A DNA stretch of 64,000 bases from Kitasatospora terrestris (GCF_039542905.1 NZ_BAABIS010000001.1:5022001-5086000), one strand, 5' to 3'; positions 49,088 through 58,416 are shown, counted from the stretch's first letter. Translations and numbers: made by a program. The notes: a model not told the origin generated them from the letters alone.

Positions 49088-51760
49088 TCAGCCCTCGGCG
49101 ACGACCTCGGCCACGGCCTTGGTGGCGCGCTTGCGCGGCGCCGGGATCTCCTCGGCCGCGGTCGCGGCCGTCTTGCGGGCCGTCCGCTTGCGCGGCGCGG
49201 GGGTGGTCGCCTCCGCGGTGGCGTCCGCCTCGACGGCCTTCTTGGCCCGGCTGGCCCGCTTGCGCGGGGCGGCGGGGGCCTCCTCCGCCGCCGGGGCGGG
49301 GGCCTCGGCGGCCGGGGCGGCGGCCTTGCGGACCGCGCGCTTGCGCGGCGCGGCGGGGGCCTCCTCGGCCGCCGGAGCGGCGGTCTCGGCGGTCTCGACC
49401 GCGGTGGCGTCCGCCTCGACGGCCTTCTTGGCCCGGCTGGCCCGCTTGCGCGGGGCGGCGGGGGCCTCCTCCGCCGCCGGGGCGGGGGTCTCGGCGGCCG
49501 GGGCGGCGGCCTTGCGGACCGCGCGCTTGCGCGGCGCGGGGGCCTCCTCGGCCACCGGAGCGGCCTCGGCGACCGGAGCCGCGGCGGTCTTCCGGGCCGC
49601 GCGCTTGCGCGGGGCGGCCGGAGCCTCCTCGACCGGCGCGGGGGCCTCGACCACCGCGGTGGTCTCGGCGGCGGGCGCGGTCTCGGCGGTCTTGCGGCTG
49701 CGGGTCCGCTTGCGCGGGGCGGCCGGAGCCTCCTCCGCGACCGGAGCGGCCTCGACCACCGGGGTCTCGACCACTGGGGTCTCGACGACCGGGGTGTCGA
49801 CGACGGGGGCGACCTCCGCGGCCTTGCGGGCACGGGTCCGCTTGCGCGGGGCGGCCGGGGCCTCCTCGGTCACCGCAGCGGCCTCGACCGGCGCGGGGGC
49901 CTCGACCACCGCGGTGGTCTCGGCGACGGGGGCGGTCTCGGCGGTCTTGCGGCTGCGGGTCCGCTTGCGCGGGGCGGCCGGGGCCTCCTCCGCGACCGGA
50001 GCGGCCTCGACCACCGCGGCGGCCTCGACCACCGGGGTCTCGACGGCTGCCGCGGCGGCGTTCTCCCCGCCGCCCCGGCGGTTGCGGGTGCGCTTGCGCG
50101 GGGCCCGCGCCTCCTCGGTCACCGGCGCCTCGACGGCGGCCGGGGACGCCACCGACTCGGTGGCGACGGCGCCCGCCTCCAGCTGGCTGCCGCCGCGGGT
50201 ACGGCGGCGCTCGCGCTTGCGGCGCGCCGGACGCTCGGCAACGGCCTCGGCCGCCGCAGCGGCGTCACGCCCGCCGCCCGAACGCCCGTCGCGGCCGTCC
50301 CGACCGCCGCGCGCGTCACGGCCGGCATCCCGGCCGCCGTCGCGCCCGCCGCGGCCGCGGCCACGGCCGCCGGTCTCGCCGAGGTCCTCGACCTCCTCCG
50401 CGTTCAGGCCGGCCCGGGTGCGCTCGGAGCGGGGCAGGATGCCCTTGGTGCCCGGAGCGATCTTGAGCAGCTCGTACAGGTGCGGCGAGGTGGAGTAGGT
50501 CTCCTCCGGCTCGTTGAACGGGAGGTCCAGCGCCTTGTTGATCAGCTGCCAGCGCGGGATGTCGTCCCAGTCGACGAGCGTGACGGCGGTACCCGAGGCG
50601 CCGGCGCGGCCGGTGCGGCCGATCCGGTGCAGGTAGGTCTTCTCGTCGTCCGTGCACTGGTAGTTGATGACGTGGGTGACGCCCTCGACGTCGATGCCGC
50701 GGGCGGCGACGTCGGTGCACACCAGCACGTCGACCTTGCCGTTGCGGAAGGCGCGCAGCGCCTGCTCGCGGGCGCCCTGGCCGAGGTCGCCGTGGACGGC
50801 GCCGGCCGCGAAGCCGCGCTTGGTCAGCTGCTCGGCGACGTCGGCGGCGGTCCGCTTGGTGCGGCAGAAGATCATCGCCAGTCCGCGGCCGTCGGCCTGC
50901 AGGATCCGGGAGACCATCTCGACCTTGTCGAGCGAGTGCGCACGGAAGATGTGCTGCTCGATGTTGGCGACGGTGGCGCCCTGGTCGTCCGGCGCGGCGG
51001 CGCGGATGTGGGTGGGCTGGCTCATGTACCGGCGGGCCAGCGAGATGACCTGGCCGGGCATGGTGGCCGAGAAGAGCAGGGTCTGCCGCTTCGCGGGCAG
51101 CATGGTGATGATCTTCTCGACGTCCGGCAGGAAGCCGAGGTCGAGCATCTCGTCGGCCTCGTCGAGGACCAGCGCGCGGACCTTCGACAGGTCGAGCTTG
51201 CGCTGCCCGGCGAGGTCGAGCAGGCGGCCGGGGGTGCCGACGACGATGTCGACGCCCTTCTGCAGCGCCTCGACCTGCGGCTCGTACGCGCGGCCGCCGT
51301 AGACCGCGAGGACGCGGACGTTGCGGACCTTGCCGGCGGTCTGCAGGTCGTTGGTGACCTGGGTGCAGAGCTCGCGGGTGGGCACCACGATGAGCGCCTG
51401 CGGGCTCTGCGAGAGCTGGTCGGCGGTGGCCCGGCCGGCGTCCACGTCGGCGCGCACGACGACCCGCTCGATGAGCGGGAGGCCGAAGCCGAGGGTCTTG
51501 CCGGTGCCGGTCTTGGCCTGGCCGATGACGTCGTGGCCGGTCAGCGCGACCGGCAGGGTCATCTCCTGGATGGGGAAGGGGTGGACGATGCCGACGGCCT
51601 CCAGGGCCTCGGCGGTCTCCGGGAGGATCCCCAGGTCCCGGAAGGTGGTCTTGGTGGGTTCAGCGGTGGTGGACAGGGTGCTGCCTCTTCCATGTGGGGG
51701 GCCGAGAGCGAGCAGGCGGTGCGCGTGCCGGTCGGTCGCAGGGGCCGGGTGCGGACGCAT
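49088..51760 (-). CDS. DEAD-box RNA helicase with RGG box and very long Ala/Pro/Arg-Lys repeat tail
   Basis: 890 residues if started at ATG 51760 (GGAG eight bases before). Family homologues suggest a later start near the CTG at 51676, which follows GGAAGAGG. Motifs are complete: Q region FPIQEM, I AKTGTGKT, Ia PTRELC, II DEAD, III SAT, IV IFCRTKR, V TDVAARGID, VI HRIGRTGR. After about residue 455 comes an Arg/Gly segment (GGRGRGRGGRDGGRDAGRDA) and then a roughly 390-residue tail with eleven PRKR modules spaced by acidic Ala/Val/Pro/Glu stretches. RhlE-like; probably acts in RNA remodelling at low temperature. Tail is histone-like and may bind RNA or phase separate. Confidence 0.92.
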   Translation of the reverse strand: MRPHPAPATDRHAHRLLALGPPHGRGSTLSTTAEPTKTTFRDLGILPETAEALEAVGIVHPFPIQEMTLPVALTGHDVIGQAKTGTGKTLGFGLPLIERVVVRADVDAGRATADQLSQSPQALIVVPTRELCTQVTNDLQTAGKVRNVRVLAVYGGRAYEPQVEALQKGVDIVVGTPGRLLDLAGQRKLDLSKVRALVLDEADEMLDLGFLPDVEKIITMLPAKRQTLLFSATMPGQVISLARRYMSQPTHIRAAAPDDQGATVANIEQHIFRAHSLDKVEMVSRILQADGRGLAMIFCRTKRTAADVAEQLTKRGFAAGAVHGDLGQGAREQALRAFRNGKVDVLVCTDVAARGIDVEGVTHVINYQCTDDEKTYLHRIGRTGRAGASGTAVTLVDWDDIPRWQLINKALDLPFNEPEETYSTSPHLYELLKIAPGTKGILPRSERTRAGLNAEEVEDLGETGGRGRGRGGRDGGRDAGRDARGGRDGRDGRSGGGRDAAAAAEAVAERPARRKRERRRTRGGSQLEAGAVATESVASPAAVEAPVTEEARAPRKRTRNRRGGGENAAAAAVETPVVEAAAVVEAAPVAEEAPAAPRKRTRSRKTAETAPVAETTAVVEAPAPVEAAAVTEEAPAAPRKRTRARKAAEVAPVVDTPVVETPVVETPVVEAAPVAEEAPAAPRKRTRSRKTAETAPAAETTAVVEAPAPVEEAPAAPRKRAARKTAAAPVAEAAPVAEEAPAPRKRAVRKAAAPAAETPAPAAEEAPAAPRKRASRAKKAVEADATAVETAETAAPAAEEAPAAPRKRAVRKAAAPAAEAPAPAAEEAPAAPRKRASRAKKAVEADATAEATTPAPRKRTARKTAATAAEEIPAPRKRATKAVAEVVAEG

Positions 51761-52175
51761 CGCGCCCGCTCCGCAGCTGCCTGTTCCGACCGCACGACCG
51801 CGCCGTTACCCCAGCGTCCTGCCCACCCGGGCAGCCCATGAACGGGCGCGTCGGGCGGCGGCGCGGGGGAGGATTCCCGTGAGGGGTTCGGCGCGGGACC
51901 TGCGCCATGGGGCGCCGTCCGCGGCGGCCCTCGCTCGGCCACTGATGCGGTGCCTGGGCCCGAGGTCCGGGCCAAGGTCGGAGCCGATCGGGTCTCCGAC
52001 CGGGCATCCGCGTACGTGAGCGCCGGGTGCACCGTGCTGAGCACGTCTGCGCGGCCTGCCGGTGAGGGCGGGCCGCGCGAATACACCAGGCCTCGCTACC
52101 ACCATACAGTCAAGCGAGGACTCGAACACGTGACGCGCACAACCCCGCCGGTGGCGGGGGCTAAGGTTTCGTGCC
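51761..52175. other. 415-base region between helicase and ferritin-like gene
   Basis: No gene is supported. It probably holds a long 5' leader of the helicase (minus strand) and, at its right end, the promoter of the plus-strand gene. A G/C hairpin (CCCCGCC-GGT-GGCGGGG) sits at about 52144-52160 immediately before the TAAGGT box. Confidence 0.45.
52162..52167 (+). promoter_or_regulatory. TAAGGT -10 box, leaderless start
   Basis: TAAGGT ends eight bases before ATG 52176; no ribosome binding site. Confidence 0.5.
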
Positions 52176-52904
52176 ATGGAGACTCTGGAAACTGGTGACG
52201 GCGCCCCGTTCGAGTCGATCGGCGACTGGGCGACCCGGGCCGCCGATCCCGGCTACCGGGCGGCCGTGCTCGACCTGCTCGGCGCCCTCGCGTACGGCGA
52301 GCTGAGCGCCTTCGAGCGGCTGGCCGACGACGCCAAGTTCGCGCCGGGGATCACCGAGAAGGCGGCCCTGGCCCGGATGGCCTCCGCCGAGTACCAGCAC
52401 TACCAGCTGCTCCACGACCGGCTGGCCGAGGTCGGGGCGGACCCGACCGAGGTGATGACGCCCTTCGTCGAGGCGCTGGAGAACTTCCACCGGCTCACCG
52501 CCCCCTCCGACTGGCTGGAGGGTCTGGTCAAGGCGTACGTCGGCGACGCGATCGCGACCGACTTCTACCGCGAGGTGGCCGTCCGGCTGGACGACGACAC
52601 CCGGGAGCTGGTGCTGCGGGTGATGTCCGACACCGGTCACGCCGAGTTCGCGGTGGACCGGGTGCGGCAGGCGATCGAGGAGGACCCGCGGGTCGGCGGC
52701 CGGCTGGCGCTGTGGGGCCGGCGGCTGATGGGTGAGGCGCTCAGCCAGGCCCAGCGGGTGGTGGCCGAGCGCGACGCGCTCTCCAACCTGCTGGTCGGCG
52801 GCGCCGAGGTGCACGGCTTCGACCTGGTCGAGGTCGGCAAGATGTTCAACCGGATCACCGAGGCGCACACCCGCCGGATGGCCGCGCTCGGCCTCGCCTC
52901 CTGA
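52176..52904 (+). CDS. Ferritin-like fold protein (MiaE_2 type)
   Basis: 242 residues. Four-helix bundle with di-iron ligand pattern: YGELSAFERLADDAKFA (first Glu), ARMASAEYQHYQLLHDRL (ExxH), AYVGDAIATDFYREVA and MSDTGHAEFAVDRV (later ligands, with DTGH where Glu-x-x-His is usual). Fits PF13794, related to the tRNA hydroxylase MiaE, and is next to an rhlE-like helicase as I recall in mycobacteria (Rv3210c). Whether it hydroxylates tRNA is unproven. Confidence 0.87.
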   Translation: METLETGDGAPFESIGDWATRAADPGYRAAVLDLLGALAYGELSAFERLADDAKFAPGITEKAALARMASAEYQHYQLLHDRLAEVGADPTEVMTPFVEALENFHRLTAPSDWLEGLVKAYVGDAIATDFYREVAVRLDDDTRELVLRVMSDTGHAEFAVDRVRQAIEEDPRVGGRLALWGRRLMGEALSQAQRVVAERDALSNLLVGGAEVHGFDLVEVGKMFNRITEAHTRRMAALGLAS

Positions 52905-52949
52905 GCCGTCGCCCCGGGGGCCGTCCGACGGCTCCCGCCGGGCGGCCCT

Positions 52950-53237
52950 TCAGGCGGGCCGCTGCCGGCGGTGCGCGCCGCGCGGCCGCGGCGCCCGGTC
53001 CGGCCGGGCCGGCACCGACACCAGCAGTACCGAGCAGACCGCCGCGCTGACCAGCTGCACCGGCATCGAACCGCCGTCCAGCACGTAGCCGGTGAGGTGC
53101 CCGGCGAGCAGCGCCGAGACCACCCCGGTGGCTACGGTCACTGCCCGGGCGGCGGCGAACCACCCGGGTAGCAGCGCCAGGGCGGCGGCCCCCACCGCGA
53201 AGCCGATCAGGGCGAAGGCGATCGTCTCGAAGACCAC
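52950..53237 (-). CDS. Small membrane protein
   Basis: 95 residues from GTG 53237, preceded by GGGAGGCAGCCCC. Three hydrophobic segments: VFETIAFALIGFAVGAAALALLPGWFAA, AVTVATGVVSALLAGHLTGYVL and MPVQLVSAAVCSVLLVSV, then a basic tail rich in Arg and Pro. Unknown function; a membrane protein in this position matches the mycobacterial order around Rv3209 in general character only. Confidence 0.7.
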   Translation of the reverse strand: MVFETIAFALIGFAVGAAALALLPGWFAAARAVTVATGVVSALLAGHLTGYVLDGGSMPVQLVSAAVCSVLLVSVPARPDRAPRPRGAHRRQRPA

Positions 53238-53346
53238 GGGGCTGCCTCCCGGGGAGTGGTGGGCGACGCTGCGTACCGACCCCGGCCCCATACCCCGGGC
53301 GGGCGGTCGGTACGCGTCCGGCCGCGGAAGCCCCCGCACATGCGGA

Positions 53347-53377
53347 AGTCCCGTCCCCCCGGTGGGGGAACGGGACT
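53347..53377 (-). terminator. Hairpin terminator after the DUF3107 gene
   Basis: AGTCCCGT pairs with ACGGGACT (53347-53354 and 53370-53377), continued by CCCCC/GGGGG inside. Located 18 bases past the stop codon. Confidence 0.7.
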
Positions 53378-53394
53378 CCGATGCGGTCGTCGCC

Positions 53395-53622
53395 TCAGAG
53401 GTTGCCGAAGCCGACCTTGCGCGAGGCGGTCTCGCCGATCTCGACGTAGGCCAGGCGCTCGGACGGGACGATCACCCGGCGGCCGTGCTCGTCGGCGAGA
53501 GTGAAGACCTTCGAGCTCCCGTCCAGAGCCTTGTCGACCGCGTCCGCGACCTCTTCGGCAGTCTGCGAGCTCTCGATAACGATCTCTCGGGGCGCGTTCT
53601 GCACGCCGATCTTGACCTCCAC
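53395..53622 (-). CDS. DUF3107 family protein
   Basis: 75 residues from GTG 53622. VEVKIGVQNAPREIVIESSQ followed by a helix (TAEEVADAVDKAL) and RRVIVPSERLAYVEIGETASRKVGFG. This is the DUF3107 family (TB9.4/Rv3208A in M. tuberculosis, from memory), a small conserved actinobacterial protein of unknown role. It is next to the TetR regulator as expected. Confidence 0.9.
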   Translation of the reverse strand: MEVKIGVQNAPREIVIESSQTAEEVADAVDKALDGSSKVFTLADEHGRRVIVPSERLAYVEIGETASRKVGFGNL

Positions 53623-53775
53623 GGCTTCCGTCCCTCCGGGTTGCAGCCATCCACGCGCTCGAACCGCTGTTCGCGGGCGTCGCGCCGTACGGCTTCACCT
53701 TAGAGCAGCCGCCCGGCGGAACGGTGAAGGTCCGCTGACGCTCCGCTGAGGGCTGATTCCGGCCGGAACGGGAAT

Positions 53776-54432
53776 TTATTCGGCCTCGGAGGGGGAGGAC
53801 TCCGCGACCGGGTGCATCGGGAAGCCCTTCAGGCCGCGCCAGGCCAGGCTGGCGACCAGCCGGACCGCCTCGTCGCGCGGGATGTCCTTGCCCTGCGAGA
53901 GCCAGTACCGGGCGGTGATCTGGGCCAGGCCGCAGACGCCGGCGGCGAGCAGCTTGGACTCCGCCTCGGGCAGGTCGGTGTCCTCGGCGATCACCTTGGA
54001 GACCAGGGTGGCGCTCATGTCGCTGGCCCGCTCCACCCGCTCGCGCACGGCCGGCTCGTTGGTCAGGTCCGACTCGAAGACCAGGCGGAAGGCGCCGGAC
54101 TCGCTGGAGACGTAGTGGAAGTACGCCTCCATGGTCGCGGCCACCCGGTGCCTGTTGTCGGTGGTCGCCTCCAGCGCGTCCCGGGTGGCGTCGACCAGGG
54201 CGTCGCAGTGCTTGTCCAGCAGCGCCAGGTAGAGCTCGAGCTTGCCCGGGAAGTGCTGGTACAGCACCGGCTTGCTCACGCCGGCGCGCTCGGCGATGTC
54301 GTCCATGGCGGCCGAGTGGTAGCCCTGGGCGACGAACACCTCCTGCGCGGCTCCGAGCAGTTGTTCACGGCGGGCGCTTCGCGGCAGGCGGGCACCGCGC
54401 GGGCGCTCCTGCGCCTCCTGGATGGCCGTCAC
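53776..54432 (-). CDS. TetR family transcriptional regulator
   Basis: 218 residues from GTG 54432, which has GAGGAGCGCC directly before; an in-frame GTG four codons earlier overlaps that site. Helix-turn-helix at about 18-65: SARREQLLGAAQEVFVAQGYHSAAMDDIAERAGVSKPVLYQHFPGKLELYLALLDKH. The ligand-binding half contains AYFHYVSSESGAFRLVFESDL, as in Rv3208-like regulators. Convergent promoters with the alpha/beta hydrolase gene suggest that this is one target; inference. Confidence 0.92.
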   Translation of the reverse strand: MTAIQEAQERPRGARLPRSARREQLLGAAQEVFVAQGYHSAAMDDIAERAGVSKPVLYQHFPGKLELYLALLDKHCDALVDATRDALEATTDNRHRVAATMEAYFHYVSSESGAFRLVFESDLTNEPAVRERVERASDMSATLVSKVIAEDTDLPEAESKLLAAGVCGLAQITARYWLSQGKDIPRDEAVRLVASLAWRGLKGFPMHPVAESSPSEAE

Positions 54433-54628
54433 GGCGCTCCTCACTTCACGGTCTGCGATGGGCTGGCTGGGTGGTGATTGATTCTACTTTTCGGTAACCC
54501 CGTTGGCGCGGGGTGAAGCCGAGTAAAGCGCAGATCCCGCCCTGTCGGGAGCCCACAATACGGCTCGGGCCTGCGCTGTCCACAGGGTGAGACCGGCTCG
54601 GTACGCGCTGCGCCGGCGCCCGGCTCAC

Positions 54629-54634
54629 TACCAT
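54629..54634 (+). promoter_or_regulatory. TACCAT -10 box, leaderless start
   Basis: TACCAT ends eight bases before ATG 54643; no ribosome binding site. Confidence 0.45.
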
Positions 54635-54642
54635 CGTGCTCC

Positions 54643-55554
54643 ATGAGCGCCGACCAGCACCCCGTCACCGCCACCGCGCCCCACCGCACCGTCCGGGTAC
54701 CGGGGGCCGTCCTGGCGGTCAGCGCCCCGTCCGCCCCGGCCGACGGGCTGCCGCCCGCGCTCTTCGTGCACGGCCTCGGGGGCTCCTCCGACAACTGGCA
54801 CGAGCTGATGCAGGAGCTCTCCGGCGAGGTCGCCGGCGAGGCGGTCGACCTGCCCGGCTTCGGGTACTCCGCACCGCCCGCCGACGGCAACCTCTCGGTC
54901 TCCGGCCACGTCCGCGCGGTGATCGGCTACCTGGAGGCCTCCGGCCGCGGCCCGGTCCACCTCTTCGGCAACTCGCTCGGCGGCGCCGTCTCCGTCCGGC
55001 TCGCGGCCCTCCGCCCCGACCTGGTGCGCAGCCTCACCCTGATCTCGCCCGCGCTGCCCGAGCTGCCCCCGCAGCACTCCGCCTGGCCGACCGGGCTGCT
55101 CGCCGTCCCCGGCGTCCCCTCGCTGCTGCGCCGCGCCCGCGAGCGCAGCCGGCAGACCGCCGAGGACGCCACCGAGGAGCTGCTGCGCCTCGTCTACGCC
55201 GACACCTCGCGGATCCCCGCCCGCCGCCGGGCCGAGGCGGTCTCCGAGTACCGCCGCCGGGCCGCGCTGCCGTACGCGCTGGAGGCCATGGTCGGCTCCG
55301 CGCGCGGCATCGTCACCGCCTACACCGAGCGCGGCGAGCAGGCGCTGTGGCGGCAGGCCGAGCAGGTCGAGGCGCCGGTGCTGCTGGTCTACGGACTGAA
55401 GGACAAGCTGGTCTCCTACCGCTCCGCCCGGCGGGCCTGCGCCGCCTTCCGGGACGCCCGGCTGCTGGTGCTGCCCGACTCCGGGCACGTGGCGATGCTG
55501 GAGCACCCGCAGCAGGTCGCCCGCGCCGTCCGGGAGCTGCTCGCGGAGGTCTGA
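54643..55554 (+). CDS. Alpha/beta hydrolase (lipase/esterase-like)
   Basis: 303 residues. ALFVHGLGGSSDNWHELMQEL (oxyanion), VHLFGNSLGGAVSVRLA (nucleophile Ser in GNSLGG), VLLVYGLKDKLVSY (acid) and LVLPDSGHVAMLEHPQQVARAV (catalytic His). All triad positions present. In the mycobacterial order a lipase-like gene (LipV) occupies a comparable place, from memory. Divergent from the TetR gene, which may regulate it. Confidence 0.9.
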   Translation: MSADQHPVTATAPHRTVRVPGAVLAVSAPSAPADGLPPALFVHGLGGSSDNWHELMQELSGEVAGEAVDLPGFGYSAPPADGNLSVSGHVRAVIGYLEASGRGPVHLFGNSLGGAVSVRLAALRPDLVRSLTLISPALPELPPQHSAWPTGLLAVPGVPSLLRRARERSRQTAEDATEELLRLVYADTSRIPARRRAEAVSEYRRRAALPYALEAMVGSARGIVTAYTERGEQALWRQAEQVEAPVLLVYGLKDKLVSYRSARRACAAFRDARLLVLPDSGHVAMLEHPQQVARAVRELLAEV

Positions 55555-55834
55555 GCGGCGTCCGGGCGGCGCCGGAACGCGGGCGGCGGCGCGAGGTCAC
55601 GGGCTTTCACTCGTTCAGGTGGCAAGGCGGTCGGCGGCCCTAGGGGCGCCTCGGTGGCGCTCTACCGTCGTGTTGTCAGACCGAACAGGTGTGGGGGGCG
55701 CAGGCGAGGGGCGGCGGTCGCGGGGAGCGGCCGGCCGGCCCGCGGTCGTCCGCTTCCGAGTGCCGGTGCCACTAGCCGATAGGTGGACGGACTCCCTGTC
55801 TCGTCGTGGATCCCGAGTCCGCCATGGAGGCGTC

Positions 55835-57388
55835 GTGCGCATCGCTCTGCTCACCGAGGGCACCCGGACCAATGCACAGCGTGGCGACGGTGGCTGGTGC
55901 GGCCGCCTGGTCGAGGGGCTGCCCGAGCACGAGTTCCGGCTCTACCGGCTGGTCCGGGCCGGCCTGCCGGCCGCCCCGACCGGCATCCCCGGCCTGCGCG
56001 GCGTGCACGAGCTGCCGATGTGGGGCCGCCGCCCCGGCGGCCGCGGGCCCGCCCTGCACCGGCGGCGGGCGTACGGCCGCGCGTACGAGGAGCTGGTCGG
56101 CTCGCTCGTCGTCCCCGGCGACCGGGCGCTGTTCGGGCCCGCGCTCCACCGCCTCGCCGAGCTGAACCGGGACGACGACGCGCTGCCCGCCTACCTCTCC
56201 TCCGGCCACGCCCAGCGGGTGCTGGAGAGGGTCTGGCGCTCGCCCGGCGCCGACACCGCCGCCGGACAGCCCCAGGTCCGCGACGTCCTGGTCGCCGCCG
56301 ACCTGCTGGAGCAGTGCCTGCGGCCGCTCTCCGCGCCCTGGTACGGCACCGGCACGGCGGGCCTCGGCGGCGCCGACCTCTGCCACGTGGTCGGCGGCGG
56401 GCCGGCCGCCCTGCCCGCGCTGGTCGCCCGGCAGCTCCACGGCGTCCCCTTCGTCGTCACCGAGCACGGCCTCCACCTGCGCGAGCAGTACCGCAGCTAC
56501 CGCACCGCGCCCTACCGCTGGCCGGTCCGCGCCCTGCTGCTCGCCTTCTTCCGGCAGCTCACCGAGGAGACCTACCGGCACGCCGCCGTCCTCACCCCCG
56601 GCAGCGCCTACGACCAGCAGTGGCAGCGCCGCTGCGGCGCCGACCCCGCCCGCACCCGCGTCGTCCACGAGGGCACCCCGGCCGTCGCCCGCGACGCCGC
56701 CGGGCCGGAGCCCGAGAAGCCCACGCTGGTCTGGGCCGGCGCGCTGGAGCCCGGACGGGACCCGGAACTGATGCTGCACGCGTTCGCCCGGATCCGGGCC
56801 GAACTGCCCGACGCCGAACTGCGGATGTACGGCGAGGAGGGCGTCCCCGGCTACCGCGGGCACTGCGAGGCCATCGCCGGGAGGCTCGGCATCGCCGGCG
56901 CCGTCCGGTTCGAGGGCCGGCCGCGCGCCACCGCCCCGATGTGGGAGACCGGCAGCGCCGTCGTCTTCACCGCACTCGCGCAGCGCAGCCCCGGACTGCT
57001 CGCCGACGCCATGCTCAGCGGACGGGCCGTCGTCTCCACCGAGGTCGGCGTGGCACCCGAGATGCTCGGGCCCAGCGGGCTGCTGGTGCCGCCGCGCAGC
57101 CCGCAGGCGCTCGCCGCGGCCTGCCTGGCGCTGCTCGGCGACGCCGAACGGCGAGCCCGGCTCGGGCTCGCCGGGCGGCTGCGCGCGCAGGAACGCTTCG
57201 CGGTCGAGCCGGTGGTCGGCGCCTTCCGGGAGATCTACCTGGAACTGGTCTCCCGCTTCCCGGCCTTCCCGGCCGGGGCCGCGCAGCCCTTCGCCCGGCC
57301 CGCCGAGTACTGGGTCGCGGGGGAGACGCCGGCGGCCCCCGCGAGGGCCGCCGGAGCCAGGCCCACGGCGCTCGCGGAGGCGGTGTGA
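55835..57388 (+). CDS. DUF3492-type glycosyltransferase (GT4-like)
   Basis: 517 residues from GTG 55835 (GGAGGCGTC just before). The start IALLTEGTRTNAQRGDGGWCGRLVEGLPEHEFRLYRL is the DUF3492 domain that replaces the usual donor-independent half in PelF-like enzymes; it extends to about residue 270. The GT4 part shows VTEHGLHLREQYR, TLVWAGALEPGRDPELMLHAFARI, VRFEGRPRATAPMWETGSAVVF and ALAQRSPGLLADAMLSGRAVVSTEVG. Retaining glycosyltransferase; product perhaps an exopolysaccharide. Coupled to the next gene by a GTGA overlap. Confidence 0.88.
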   Translation: MRIALLTEGTRTNAQRGDGGWCGRLVEGLPEHEFRLYRLVRAGLPAAPTGIPGLRGVHELPMWGRRPGGRGPALHRRRAYGRAYEELVGSLVVPGDRALFGPALHRLAELNRDDDALPAYLSSGHAQRVLERVWRSPGADTAAGQPQVRDVLVAADLLEQCLRPLSAPWYGTGTAGLGGADLCHVVGGGPAALPALVARQLHGVPFVVTEHGLHLREQYRSYRTAPYRWPVRALLLAFFRQLTEETYRHAAVLTPGSAYDQQWQRRCGADPARTRVVHEGTPAVARDAAGPEPEKPTLVWAGALEPGRDPELMLHAFARIRAELPDAELRMYGEEGVPGYRGHCEAIAGRLGIAGAVRFEGRPRATAPMWETGSAVVFTALAQRSPGLLADAMLSGRAVVSTEVGVAPEMLGPSGLLVPPRSPQALAAACLALLGDAERRARLGLAGRLRAQERFAVEPVVGAFREIYLELVSRFPAFPAGAAQPFARPAEYWVAGETPAAPARAAGARPTALAEAV

Positions 57389-58416
57389 CGGGCGCCGACC
57401 CGGTGCGGGAGCTGCTCCACGCGCACCGGGAGCTGTGCGAGCAGGCCGTCGACGACCTCGACATCGCCGCCGGGCTGGAGGACGCCGGGATCGGACCCGA
57501 GAGCGCCGCGCGCTACCGGCACGCGGACGTCTTCGGCCTCGCCGAGGAACTCCACGCCCGCGTCCCCCGTCGGCCCGGCGCCCCGGGCGGGGCGCCGCCC
57601 GCCGTCCGCCGGCGCACCCGGGCGGCGGACGCCACCCGATCGGCGCTGCTCCACCTCGTCCCCGTCGCCGTCCTCGCCCTCGCCGCCGGTCACCCCGCCG
57701 CCCCCGCCCTCGCCACCGCCGCCGGCGCCGCCGCGCTCACCACCCTGGACCGCCCCCGCCGCCGGCCGGACCCGGCCGGCGGTCGGTGCACCGCTCCGCG
57801 GGGCGGCTCGCCCTCCGGACGGGAACGGCCTCGGGCCGGGAGGGCCGCGCGGCCCCCGGGGGCCCGGGCGGGTGCCGGGTGGAGCCGTCTGTGGGCGGAG
57901 GCCGGGGCGGCGGTGGGGGTCTCGGTGGTGTTGGTCGTGGTGGCGCGGGCGTCGGTGGCGTCCGGGGTGGCGGCGGCGGTGGGGGCGGGGGCGGCGCGGT
58001 GGTGGGTGGGGTGGACGCGGGGGGTCGGGCGGGCGCAGGTGGGGTCGGCGGTGACGATCGCGGAGTTCGGGGCGCGGATGCGCCCGGTGCTGCCGGTCGC
58101 GGTGCTGGCGCAGGTGGTGCTGGCCGGGGTGCTCGTGGCGGCCCCGCGCGGCGGGGCGGACGCGGCCGCGTGGGCGGGGCAGGGGGCGCTCGCGGTGCTG
58201 CTGCTCCTGGCCGGGGTGGTGCGGGCGTGCGGCCGGCCGGCGGTCGCCGCGGTCGGGGTGCTGGTGGCGGCGGCGGGGGTGGTGCTGGTGGTGCTGCGGG
58301 GTGATCCCGCGCTCGCCGTTCCGGCGGGCTGCGCGGTGCCGGTGGCGGTGCTGCTGCCGTACGCGTGGCTGCTGCTGGGGCGGCCGGGGTCGCACCGGCC
58401 CGGGCCGCCCGCCTGA
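57385..58416 (+). CDS. Hypothetical multi-pass membrane protein
   Basis: 343 residues from GTG 57385. A soluble start (VRELLHAHRELCEQAVDDLDIAAGLEDAGIGPESAARYRHADVFGLAEELHAR) is followed by hydrophobic segments at about 92-115, 173-200, 235-255, 262-280, 288-305 and 312-332, extremely rich in Ala, Val, Gly and Leu. No family recognised. Lies between a glycosyltransferase and an epimerase gene and could support export or assembly of their product; inferred from the operon only. Confidence 0.75.
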   Translation: MTGADPVRELLHAHRELCEQAVDDLDIAAGLEDAGIGPESAARYRHADVFGLAEELHARVPRRPGAPGGAPPAVRRRTRAADATRSALLHLVPVAVLALAAGHPAAPALATAAGAAALTTLDRPRRRPDPAGGRCTAPRGGSPSGRERPRAGRAARPPGARAGAGWSRLWAEAGAAVGVSVVLVVVARASVASGVAAAVGAGAARWWVGWTRGVGRAQVGSAVTIAEFGARMRPVLPVAVLAQVVLAGVLVAAPRGGADAAAWAGQGALAVLLLLAGVVRACGRPAVAAVGVLVAAAGVVLVVLRGDPALAVPAGCAVPVAVLLPYAWLLLGRPGSHRPGPPA

